Assembly: GCA_028703175.1 (NCBI GenBank)
Contig: JAQVNJ010000030.1
Location: forward strand, 1-50,936
Direction: 5' to 3'
Source: JAAYCB01 sp012744395
GTDB taxonomy: Bacteria > Planctomycetota > Planctomycetia > Pirellulales > Thermoguttaceae
DNA: 50,936 nucleotides
Shown here in pieces: positions 26,111 through 33,266 of the stretch. The notes below the pieces were generated by a model. It saw only the letters and a program-made list of their open reading frames with translations, ran no database searches and had not been told where the DNA came from. How positions within the stretch are numbered: the first letter of the stretch is position 1; every line of letters begins with the position of its first letter. The position numbers and the translations under genes are program-made.

Positions 26111-27610
26111 CTATTTGCTGAGCTGGGGTATTCGGGCGACCAGCCGCAGCGACGTGGTCAGCTCCTCCATCTGCAACCAGGGCCGCAGCCAGGCCACGGC
26201 GCTGTAACTGCCGGGCGCCCCGGGCACTTCCCGGACCTCGATCTTCGCCTCGCGGAGCGGATACCTGGCCTTGGCCTCCGCGCTCGGCTTCGAATCGGCG
26301 CTGACGTAATTGGTGATCCAGCGCTCCAGCCAGGCCTGGCAATCCCCGACCTCCATGAACGAACCGATCTTGTCGCGGGCGATGACTTTCAGGTAGTGGG
26401 CGAACCGCGACGAGGCCATGATGTAGGGCAGCCGGGCGGAGATCGCCGCGTTGGCCGTCGCTTCGGGCCGGTCGTATTTCTTCGGCCGCTGCGCGCTCTG
26501 GGCCCCGAAGAAGACCGAGTAATCGGTGTTCTTGTAATGGCACAGAGGGAGGAAGCCGAGCTTGCTCAGTTCGGCCTCGCGGCGGTCGGTGATCGCGATC
26601 TCGGTCGGGCACTTCAAATCGAGATCGCCGTCGTCGCTGGTGAAGATATGGGTCGGCAGGCCTTCCACCTTGCCCCCCCCCTCGGCGCCGCGGATCGCCG
26701 TGCAGAAACCGTACTTGGCGAACGCATCCGTCAGCCGGGTGCCCATCACGTAGGCCGAATTCATCCAGCAATACTGGTCGTGGGAGACGGCCTTGGCCTG
26801 GCCGTTGGCGTCCAGTTCCACTTCTTCAAAGTCGAACTCCTCGACCGGCCTGGTCTGCGAGCCATAGGGCAATCGCGAGAGGACCCGCGGCATCGTGAGC
26901 ACGACGAAGCGGGAATCCTCCGAGTCGCGGAAGCTCGTCCACTTCGTGTACTCGACCGTGTCGAAGATCCTCTCCAGGTCGCGGGGCTTGGAAAGCTCGG
27001 TGAAGCGGTCGAAGCCGAACAGCCCCGGCGCGGCGGCGGAGATGAACGGGCAGAAGGCGGCCGCCGCCACGTTCGACATCTTGCCGAGCAGCTCGATGTC
27101 TTCCGGATGATTGGTGAACTCGTAATCGCCGATCAGGGCGCCGTAGGGCTCGCCGCCGGGCGTGCCGAATTCGTTTTCGTAGAGCTTCTTGAAGGCCTGG
27201 CTCTGGTCGAATTCCACGGCCCGATCGAGGTCCTTGAACAGCTCGCGCTTGGCGAGGTTGAGGACCTTGATTCGCAACTGGGCGCTGGTTTCCGAGTTCA
27301 TCACGAGGTGCTCAAGGCCGCGCCACGAACCCTCCAGCTGCTGGAACTTCGGGTTGTGCATGATCAAGGCAAGCTGCCTGGAGATCGCCGCGTCGATCGC
27401 GCTGACGCCGGCGGTGATCGTCCGCGTCACGTCCTTGTTCCAGGTGATCGTTCCCTTGAGCGCTTCCTCGGTGAGCGTGCGGAGCAGATCCTGGGCGCGG
27501 GACGCCTCGGTGGCCTTGGTGGCCTTGATTGCCTGGTCGAGGATACTGGCTTCGGCGGCTTCCGCCGGAGAGGGCCGCGCCTGGCCTTGCGACTGGCTGT
27601 CGGTGCTCAT
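26111..27610 (-). CDS. tssC: T6SS sheath large subunit TssC1
   Basis: TssC and TssB form the contractile sheath around the inner tube. The product is 499 residues, a normal length, with the family blocks QLEGSWRGLEHLVMN, EFGTPGGEPYGALIGDYEFT, MPRVLSRLPYG, MASSRFAHYLKVIARDKIGS and YPLREAKIEV. Its ATG overlaps the tssB stop as ATGA, so the two sheath subunits are translationally coupled. The gap to tssC2 is 183 bases, larger than elsewhere in the locus, and holds no gene I can see. Confidence 0.95.
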   Translation of the reverse strand: MSTDSQSQGQARPSPAEAAEASILDQAIKATKATEASRAQDLLRTLTEEALKGTITWNKDVTRTITAGVSAIDAAISRQLALIMHNPKFQQLEGSWRGLEHLVMNSETSAQLRIKVLNLAKRELFKDLDRAVEFDQSQAFKKLYENEFGTPGGEPYGALIGDYEFTNHPEDIELLGKMSNVAAAAFCPFISAAAPGLFGFDRFTELSKPRDLERIFDTVEYTKWTSFRDSEDSRFVVLTMPRVLSRLPYGSQTRPVEEFDFEEVELDANGQAKAVSHDQYCWMNSAYVMGTRLTDAFAKYGFCTAIRGAEGGGKVEGLPTHIFTSDDGDLDLKCPTEIAITDRREAELSKLGFLPLCHYKNTDYSVFFGAQSAQRPKKYDRPEATANAAISARLPYIMASSRFAHYLKVIARDKIGSFMEVGDCQAWLERWITNYVSADSKPSAEAKARYPLREAKIEVREVPGAPGSYSAVAWLRPWLQMEELTTSLRLVARIPQLSK

Positions 27611-28131
27611 GGTTGATCCTCCTCGCGGCGGGGCGCGTTGACGCCAAGTTCTTCGGAGAGCTTCTTGAGGCGGTCCGTGTTCTCCAGAACGTCCTCCAGG
27701 ACATTTTCCAGGTCTTCTGAACGGTCCACCTTGGTGAGCAGGTCGCGGAGCTTGTCGCGCGTCTCGAGGAGCTTGCGGAGCGGCTCCACCTGCTTGACGA
27801 CGCGGGCCGGTTCGAAGTCCTCCATCGAGTTGAATCTCAATTGGACGGCGATCTCGCTGCCGTCACCCGCCAGCGTGTTCTCCACGCGGAAGTTCAATCC
27901 GGGGGTCATCCGGGCCATGACGTCGTTGAAATTGTCGCGGTCGATCTGGATGAACTTGCGGTCCTTGAGCGGCTTCAGGGGCTCGGTCGGGTCGCCGGAG
28001 AAATCGCCCATGACCCCCATCACGAAGGGGAGCTCCTTCTCGACGACCGCGCCCTCGGTCTCCACATCGTAGGTGATGTGGACCCGCGGCTTGCGCACGC
28101 GTTTCAGTTTCTCGTGGATACTCTCGGCCAT
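27607..28131 (-). CDS. tssB: T6SS sheath small subunit TssB
   Basis: The product is 174 residues, starting MAESIHEKLKRVRKPRVHIT with the typical YDVETEGAVVEKELPFVMGV and MGDFSG. Later blocks are KFIQIDRDNFNDVMARMTPG and FNSMEDFEPARVV. The C-terminus is a charged helix that would pair with TssC. The ATG at 28131 has GGGAG seven bases upstream; a longer open frame adds ten unrelated residues. The stop overlaps tssC1 by four bases. Confidence 0.95.
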   Translation of the reverse strand: MAESIHEKLKRVRKPRVHITYDVETEGAVVEKELPFVMGVMGDFSGDPTEPLKPLKDRKFIQIDRDNFNDVMARMTPGLNFRVENTLAGDGSEIAVQLRFNSMEDFEPARVVKQVEPLRKLLETRDKLRDLLTKVDRSEDLENVLEDVLENTDRLKKLSEELGVNAPRREEDQP

Positions 28132-28224
28132 AATCTTTCTCCCACAGTCTGTTGAAGGCAAACGACATCCTGCTCCCCGCGCGGCGGCTCCCTGCCGGGA
28201 AAGAAAATCCGCTCCGATCGAAGT

Positions 28225-29346
28225 CTATGGCTTCTCCGGGGGCTGAATGCCGACGAGCTTGAACAGTTGCTCTCGCGAACCCTGGTCGGCGATCAATTCG
28301 CTGAGCAATTCGGGCAGCGGCAGCTTCCCCCAACGCACGGCCTGCTCCAGCGCATAGGAGACGGGCGAATGCGGTTCGGTCCGCTTGAAGAACGCGGCAA
28401 TTTGCAGCAGGGATTGGAACGCCTCTGCGCGGGTCTCCACCCGCTTGAATCCGCCAGCCGGCGCGGCCGCGGGCTGGCCCGCCGACTGGCTCGCGGGCGG
28501 CGTCTCCCCGGCGTCGTCCGGGAAGAGATGCTTCGTTACGTTGCCGAGATGCGCGCAGCACTCCTCGAGGGCATTGCGGATGCTCGAAGAGGGGGGCGCA
28601 AGGGAGTCGCCGCGGTCGTCCTGGCCGCACTTCGCCTCCAGGAGGCTCGTCAGCTCTCGATACGCATCGAGCGCCTCGCGGAGGTCCTCGCGGATGTTCT
28701 GGAAGTGTTCCAGGGGCGTTTCCGAGACGGCGGTCTCGAACATCTGGAGGCTGACGCCTCCGTGATCGATCCGCTGCTGGCGTTTCTGAGCGTCGTCGAT
28801 TCGCTCCAGGTCGATCGCCTGGCGATAGTCGGCGATGGACATCGCCCGGTAACTGCCCGCGGTCGTGATCGGCACGTTGGCGATCGGCCCAACCAGAACG
28901 CCGTCCCCCTCCTCGCCATTCAGGCCGGTCAGGGGAGCGATGCGCGTCGGAATGCCGTCCTCGTCGGGCCGCGGATGGAGGTCGTCCCAGAAATTCTCGA
29001 CCAGGGCGCGGATCAGGCGGAAGCCGTCCCGCAAACCGGCGTAGCCGTGCCGGCGGACGAGGGCTTCGGTCAACCAGGCGGCGACTTCGAGGTCCTTGGA
29101 TCGCTCGGCGAGAATTCCGATCCCCAACTCCACGACCGGACGCCAGTCCGGCCGGTCGCCGCCCGATTCGGCATCCCCTCCCCACATCAGGCTCCGTTCG
29201 GCCGCTCGGGCGGCCGAACGGGCGTCCTTGATCGCGTAGTAGGGCGCGCCCGGAGAATAGTCTTCCTTCAACGCCGCCCCCGCGGGGCAGTCCCCCGGAA
29301 TTGGGGACAAGAGCCGATCGAAGTCAAGCACGCTGGGCGACCCCAT
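28225..29346 (-). CDS. tssA: T6SS assembly protein TssA
   Basis: TssA primes and caps the growing sheath. The product is 373 residues with the ImpA N-terminal domain first (LSPIPGDCPAGAALKEDYSP, DWRPVVELGIGILAERSKDL, FWDDLHPRPDEDG). A Pro/Ala/Gln-rich linker follows at about 290-310. The C-terminal helical part (RAEAFQSLLQIAAFFKRTEP, SPVSYALEQAVRWGKLPLPE) is the short class of TssA ends. The start ATG at 29346 has GGAGG eight bases upstream; the frame opens ten codons earlier at a TTG. It lies between the sigma factor and tssB. Confidence 0.92.
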   Translation of the reverse strand: MGSPSVLDFDRLLSPIPGDCPAGAALKEDYSPGAPYYAIKDARSAARAAERSLMWGGDAESGGDRPDWRPVVELGIGILAERSKDLEVAAWLTEALVRRHGYAGLRDGFRLIRALVENFWDDLHPRPDEDGIPTRIAPLTGLNGEEGDGVLVGPIANVPITTAGSYRAMSIADYRQAIDLERIDDAQKRQQRIDHGGVSLQMFETAVSETPLEHFQNIREDLREALDAYRELTSLLEAKCGQDDRGDSLAPPSSSIRNALEECCAHLGNVTKHLFPDDAGETPPASQSAGQPAAAPAGGFKRVETRAEAFQSLLQIAAFFKRTEPHSPVSYALEQAVRWGKLPLPELLSELIADQGSREQLFKLVGIQPPEKP

Positions 29347-29476
29347 TCTCGCTGCCTCCACTCCAAACGCGGCCAATGGGCATTTCTCCCCTTGCTATAC
29401 GTTACCCCTGAAACGAAGGAAATCAACCCCCCCCGATATAGCGAGCCCCTGCTTGCCGTTCCCTTTCCGCGCGAGG

Positions 29477-30175
29477 TCAGGACGTGACATCGATCGCGCG
29501 GAGCGCGCGTGCCAGTTGGCCCAGGGCACGGGCGTGGAGCCTGCTTGCCCAGGACTTGCTGACACCGATCCTGCGCCCCGCCTCCTCCAAGGTCTGGTCC
29601 TCGAAATAGACCGCTCGAATCAAGGCCCCGGCTTCCGCGGGCAACGAGTCGACGAGTTGCCGCAATCGCTCGCGGATCTCGCGGGTGATGGCGGTCCGTT
29701 CGGGCCCCCGTTCGGGATCGTCGCTCGGATCGAATGCCGCCGCGTCCTCCTCCTCCCCGCGCGTGGCGAGGTAGATCGTGGCGAGCGCTCCGCTGAGGTT
29801 GCGGAGCCAGGTCCAATCGAGTTCGAGGGTCGACGCCGCCCCCTCCACGGCGTACTCGTTCTCCAATCGCAACACGTCGTTTGCCAATTGCGCGGAGTGG
29901 ATTTCGCGGCGGCGCGATTTCTCCGTCCAGGACATTCTGCTCAGCCCGTCGTAGATCGCGCCCCGGATGCGATAGTAGGCGTAGGTCGAAAACTTCGCGC
30001 CCCTGGTGGAGTCGAAATCGCGCGCCGCTTCAAGCAGGCCAACCTGGCCGTCGGCGATCAGATCGTCGAGTTCGACGCGCGGCGAGAGTCTCTTCTGGAT
30101 CCGCATCGCCAAGGATCGGACAAGGCCTTGGCAGCCTTCAATCAGGTGCTGGGCAGTCGGCGGCGATTCGACCAT
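29477..30175 (-). CDS. FliA/WhiG-like alternative sigma factor inside the T6SS locus
   Basis: A sigma-70 family protein of 232 residues. Region 2 is clear: DDLIADGQVGLLEAARDFDS followed by GAKFSTYAYYRIRGAIYDGL, resembling group 3 sigma factors. The C-terminal part has a region 4-like helix-turn-helix (TLEEAGRRIGVSKSWASRLH). The middle is shorter than in most FliA proteins and acidic. It is the same strand as the T6SS genes, 130 bases ahead of tssA, and three bases after the unknown gene upstream. The likely role is transcription of this secretion locus or its partners. Targets are not shown by the sequence. Confidence 0.87.
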   Translation of the reverse strand: MVESPPTAQHLIEGCQGLVRSLAMRIQKRLSPRVELDDLIADGQVGLLEAARDFDSTRGAKFSTYAYYRIRGAIYDGLSRMSWTEKSRRREIHSAQLANDVLRLENEYAVEGAASTLELDWTWLRNLSGALATIYLATRGEEEDAAAFDPSDDPERGPERTAITREIRERLRQLVDSLPAEAGALIRAVYFEDQTLEEAGRRIGVSKSWASRLHARALGQLARALRAIDVTS

Positions 30176-30178
30176 GAC

Positions 30179-30571
30179 CTAGATTCCGCCCAATCGTCTC
30201 CAGAATGCCTCCAGACGCGCCCGCGAGTGCGGGTCCTCGTAGAGAGTCCTCGCCACGCGTTCGGCGATGCGATCATGCAGCGGGGGAGGACACAGGCCTG
30301 GAAACTGGGTTTTCAAAACGATCGAGACGAGGTCCACGGCGATCGGCTCAAGGGTGAATTGCCTACCCTTGTGGCGCGCGACAAGCCGGCACAGCGCTTG
30401 GGCCGTCTCTCCGGGAAGCGGTCTCTCCGCCCCAAGGAGCGAAAGCGTCTCCTGGAGGACCCCCTCGAGCACGGCGGGGTCCGCGTCCCTGCCGGGCGGA
30501 GCGGCCTCGTCCTTGGATGGAAGCTGCCGGCCGCCACGCTGCTGATCGTCACCCGAGGCGGGAATGGACAT
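30179..30571 (-). CDS. Unrecognised 130-aa protein coupled to the sigma factor gene
   Basis: I do not recognise this family. From ATG 30571 the product is 130 residues: a polar N-terminus (about 45 residues, Gln/Pro/Asp-rich), then a compact helical part (LEGVLQETLSLLGAERPLPG to LEAFWRRLGGI). No membrane segment or signal is visible. Its stop is three bases before the sigma factor ATG, so the two are almost surely translated together. A partner or anti-sigma role is a fair guess from position, but no anti-sigma motif is visible. A longer frame to 30685 lacks support. The ribosome-binding site is weak. Confidence 0.65.
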   Translation of the reverse strand: MSIPASGDDQQRGGRQLPSKDEAAPPGRDADPAVLEGVLQETLSLLGAERPLPGETAQALCRLVARHKGRQFTLEPIAVDLVSIVLKTQFPGLCPPPLHDRIAERVARTLYEDPHSRARLEAFWRRLGGI

Positions 30572-30883
30572 GGGAACTCGATCTTGGACAAGTCGTTCGC
30601 CAGGGGACGCCGAGTGCCGCACCCTGCGGCGCGTGACGAGATTGCTGGCCCGGCAAAGCGGAAGCCCGGGTCCCCCGATTGGCAAGGAAGAAACGAACCC
30701 AACGGCAATTCTAGGAATTCAAGTCCGCCAATTCCAGCGTGCGTTTGCGGTATTTTGGAGTGCGGCGATTCCTTGCCGCTGCACCCCCTCTTCAGATGTC
30801 CTCGATCGAGAGGTCCGGCCCAACTCGTCTGGATGAGGGGGGCGGCAACCAGTCGCCGCAGTCCCCAAGGACCGCGCCGGCTG
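30572..30883. other. Gap in the T6SS locus between tssM and the sigma factor pair
   Basis: These 312 bases split the minus-strand cluster in two. No coding frame continues the truncated TssM here in any frame. The region contains a long imperfect inverted repeat (30756-30868). A promoter for the sigma factor half probably lies here, but I could not assign one. Confidence 0.6.
30756..30868. repeat. Long imperfect inverted repeat built from two palindromes
   Basis: The left arm has TGCGGCGATTCCTTGCCGC followed by CCCCCTCTTCAG. The right arm read on the other strand has TGCGGCGACTGGTTGCCGCC followed by CCCTCATCCAG. So about 30 bases pair across a centre of about 45 bases, and each arm is itself a GCGGC/GCCGC palindrome. 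It starts 15 bases beyond the tssM stop in the direction of transcription. It looks like a MITE- or REP-type mobile hairpin and may end or attenuate the tssKLM transcript. Confidence 0.65.
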
Positions 30884-32494
30884 TCATTTCCAGAAGGGGA
30901 ACCACCTGAATAGAATCGTTCCGGCGACCACCAGAGCCAGGACGCCATTGAGCATCAATCCCAGGTTGGCCCACACCTGGCAGCGTGCGTCCTGATCGAG
31001 GGCCCGGTCGGTCCATTCCAACTCTTCCTGCTCGCTGGGCAGCTTGTCGAAGACGCTCCGCACGAAGGCCTGCCGGTCCTCGGTCTCGCCGGTGGCGCCG
31101 AAGTAGCAGCCGCTGAAGAGCATCGCGTCGTCGCTCTCCCCTTCGCCCCGGCCGTAACCGCCGACAAGGACATGGGCGAGCCGATCCTGGACGTCGCGCC
31201 GGACCCGGCAGAGCAGGGCATAGAGCTTCGTGTTGCCCGGTTTGCCGAGGGCGCCCGTTTCGCGAAACAGGGCATAGATGCAGTCTTCAAACGCCGCGCA
31301 CGCGTGCGCCGTCAGTGCCACGAGCCGTTCGCGCGTGGGCGGATTCCAGACGGAGAACCCCTTGCCGAACCGCTGCGTGCCTGCCCGTTGGGCGCCGACC
31401 CGCCGGATCATCTCGCAGAACCCCGGCTCCCTTTCGACGCCGCTGACCAAGGCGGTGACCGGGCAGCGGAGCAGGAGCGTTCGGCGGATGGTCTCCAGAT
31501 CCGCCTGGACGGATCGCCGAAGCTCAAGGGCTTCGCGCGGGTGCTGGATCAGATCCCAGGGCAGCAGCGTGAGGATTCCGTTGATCGGGCAATAGGGCTG
31601 CCGCAACCGCCGGATCAGCCCGCAGAGATACTCCAGCCGCCGCTGCTGCTCCGCCCGTTCGTCGGCGGTCAAGACGACCGCTCTCCGCTGGTCGGCCGGG
31701 GAGGCCGCCTCGGAACGGCCGGCGCCCATCACCATCGTGCCGCGGATTCTGTCTTCGGCCGGACGGAGGCCGGCATCCGGCGGTCGTTCCTCCGCGGGCT
31801 GATCCGCCTCGACGTCGGCCGGCTGGCTGATGATCGTTCCGCGCAGCGCGCCATGCGACGGGCGGGCAGCGGGGCGGGCGGGGGGAGACTGGCCCGCCCC
31901 TGCCGCGCCCCGCGCGGAGGAGGCAAGCCGGCTCAGGGAACTCGTCTCGCTGCATACGAGGTAGATCCCGTCGGAGTTGGCATACCAGCGGAGCGCCGCC
32001 GCGCCGCCCGGCACGTTCTTCACCGGCAATTCCAGGCAGGAAGCGCGAAACAGCGCGTTTTCCTCCGCTTCGCAAGCCGTCCCCGCGACAAGGAAGAGCG
32101 GAATCCGCGCCGGGCTCAACCCCCGCTGCTGCAACTGCGCCAGCCCCGCCCGCCACGCCGCATCGATGTCGGGATAGCGAGATCGATCCCCCTCCAGCCA
32201 GAGTTGCAGCACGTAGTAGACGACGATCGGAATCACGACGACGAGGATCGCGATGACGATCACACGGACCGGATTGAACCAGTACTCCATTGCCACGCGG
32301 TCTTGGGTGAATCGGAACGCGACCAGCGCCGTGATCACCGAGATGACCAGAAACACGGCGACAAGAATCGCCGCGCGGGCGGGCAGCGAAAGGCCCGACA
32401 GTCGTTGGCCGGCCGCAAACAGCCGTGCGGGCGATGCGAACAACGCGCGCAAGGGATAAGTCACGGCGTTGAGAAGCTGGCGGAAGAAGCCCAT
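30884..32494 (-). CDS. tssM: Short TssM/IcmF-like T6SS membrane protein lacking the periplasmic domain
   Basis: The 536 residues match the cytoplasmic half of TssM. Two N-terminal membrane segments (41-60 and 76-98) are followed by a TssM-type G-domain-like region. The P-loop site is degenerate: IPLFLVAGTACEAEEN (about 131-146) has no GKT/S. The later block PINGILTLLPWDLIQ matches the TssM segment PINGVLLT, and LRCPVTALVSGVE matches the switch-like strand. A Pro/Ala-rich insert (about 195-280) contains two similar motifs, RGTII (Thr220) and RGTMV (Thr253), possible phosphorylation sites by speculation only. A third membrane segment (511-530) is followed by just six residues, whereas normal TssM continues for about 700 periplasmic residues. 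Confidence 0.85.
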   Translation of the reverse strand: MGFFRQLLNAVTYPLRALFASPARLFAAGQRLSGLSLPARAAILVAVFLVISVITALVAFRFTQDRVAMEYWFNPVRVIVIAILVVVIPIVVYYVLQLWLEGDRSRYPDIDAAWRAGLAQLQQRGLSPARIPLFLVAGTACEAEENALFRASCLELPVKNVPGGAAALRWYANSDGIYLVCSETSSLSRLASSARGAAGAGQSPPARPAARPSHGALRGTIISQPADVEADQPAEERPPDAGLRPAEDRIRGTMVMGAGRSEAASPADQRRAVVLTADERAEQQRRLEYLCGLIRRLRQPYCPINGILTLLPWDLIQHPREALELRRSVQADLETIRRTLLLRCPVTALVSGVEREPGFCEMIRRVGAQRAGTQRFGKGFSVWNPPTRERLVALTAHACAAFEDCIYALFRETGALGKPGNTKLYALLCRVRRDVQDRLAHVLVGGYGRGEGESDDAMLFSGCYFGATGETEDRQAFVRSVFDKLPSEQEELEWTDRALDQDARCQVWANLGLMLNGVLALVVAGTILFRWFPFWK

Positions 32495-32551
32495 GATCGT
32501 TGGCCGGTGTCAGTTTTCAGCTTTTGGTGTTCAGGTTACAGTTCCTCACCC

Positions 32552-32575
32552 GCTCCCAAGCTCCGGCTTGGGAAC
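32552..32575. repeat. Second copy of the CCCAAGC/GCTTGGG palindrome, between tssL and tssM
   Basis: GCTCCCAAGCTCCGGCTTGGGAAC has 8-base arms TCCCAAGC and GCTTGGGA around a 4-base loop and resembles the element at 3278-3303. It lies in the 130-base gap between the tssL stop and tssM start, the only sizeable gap in the tssK-tssL-tssM block. Confidence 0.65.
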
Positions 32576-32624
32576 GGGAGGGCGTGGTTGCCGCTGTTGG
32601 CTGTCCCTGCAAGCTTTCCTCCTC

Positions 32625-33266
32625 TCACGAAAAAAACGCGATCCAGACCAGGATCAGGGCGAAGGCCGCCAGCACGGCGCCCGTCAGCGTGGAACTGACA
32701 AGCGCTGTCAGGCCCTCCAGCGGAGGGGCCCCCGCTCCGGGTTGTGTTGCATCCGAAATTGCCGGGCGGCCGAGTCCGCTGGCAACGGCTGCCGACGTCT
32801 GTCGCGCCCAGGTTTCCAGATCCGCGGGGAGGCCCCGCGGCGGCGCGAGGACGGCCGCTGCCGCCGGGTCCCGATAGAGGCCGCGAAATCCCAGCACCAC
32901 GCAGAGATAGAACACCTCGAGGGCGTCTTTGGCGGTCAGCGAGGAGGCCAGCCTGGCCTTGGCGTAAAACTCCTCATTGCGAAGCCGCGTGTTGAAGACT
33001 TCGACCTCCAGGGCATTCTCCCTCCACCAACTCCGCCCCTCCCAGGGCGCGTCGATGAGCAGGTCGTCGATCCAGGCCACCAGCGCGTATTTCGCCAGCA
33101 TCCAGTCTTCGCGTTGTCCCAAGTGGGCCTCCGCCTGATCGATCCAGCCGCGAATCCGCCCCCGTTCCTCGGCGGCTGGTGGGTCCTCGCCGCGCCCGAT
33201 CCGTTCGAGCAGGTCGAGGACGTGGAGAAAGACCGGGTCGGCGGCGGATGCAAATTCCGGAGTCAT
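32625..33266 (-). CDS. tssL: T6SS membrane complex protein TssL (DotU family)
   Basis: TssL joins TssM in the inner-membrane complex and docks the baseplate through TssK. The product is 213 residues with the DotU core: KYALVAWIDDLLIDAPWEG, WWRENALEVEVFNTRLRNEE and LEVFYLCVVLGFRGLYR. One C-terminal membrane segment (about 190-211, VSSTLTGAVLAAFALILVWI) places the bulk in the cytoplasm. No OmpA-like peptidoglycan-binding extension is present. The start overlaps the tssK stop by one base (TAATG). Confidence 0.93.
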   Translation of the reverse strand: MTPEFASAADPVFLHVLDLLERIGRGEDPPAAEERGRIRGWIDQAEAHLGQREDWMLAKYALVAWIDDLLIDAPWEGRSWWRENALEVEVFNTRLRNEEFYAKARLASSLTAKDALEVFYLCVVLGFRGLYRDPAAAAVLAPPRGLPADLETWARQTSAAVASGLGRPAISDATQPGAGAPPLEGLTALVSSTLTGAVLAAFALILVWIAFFS

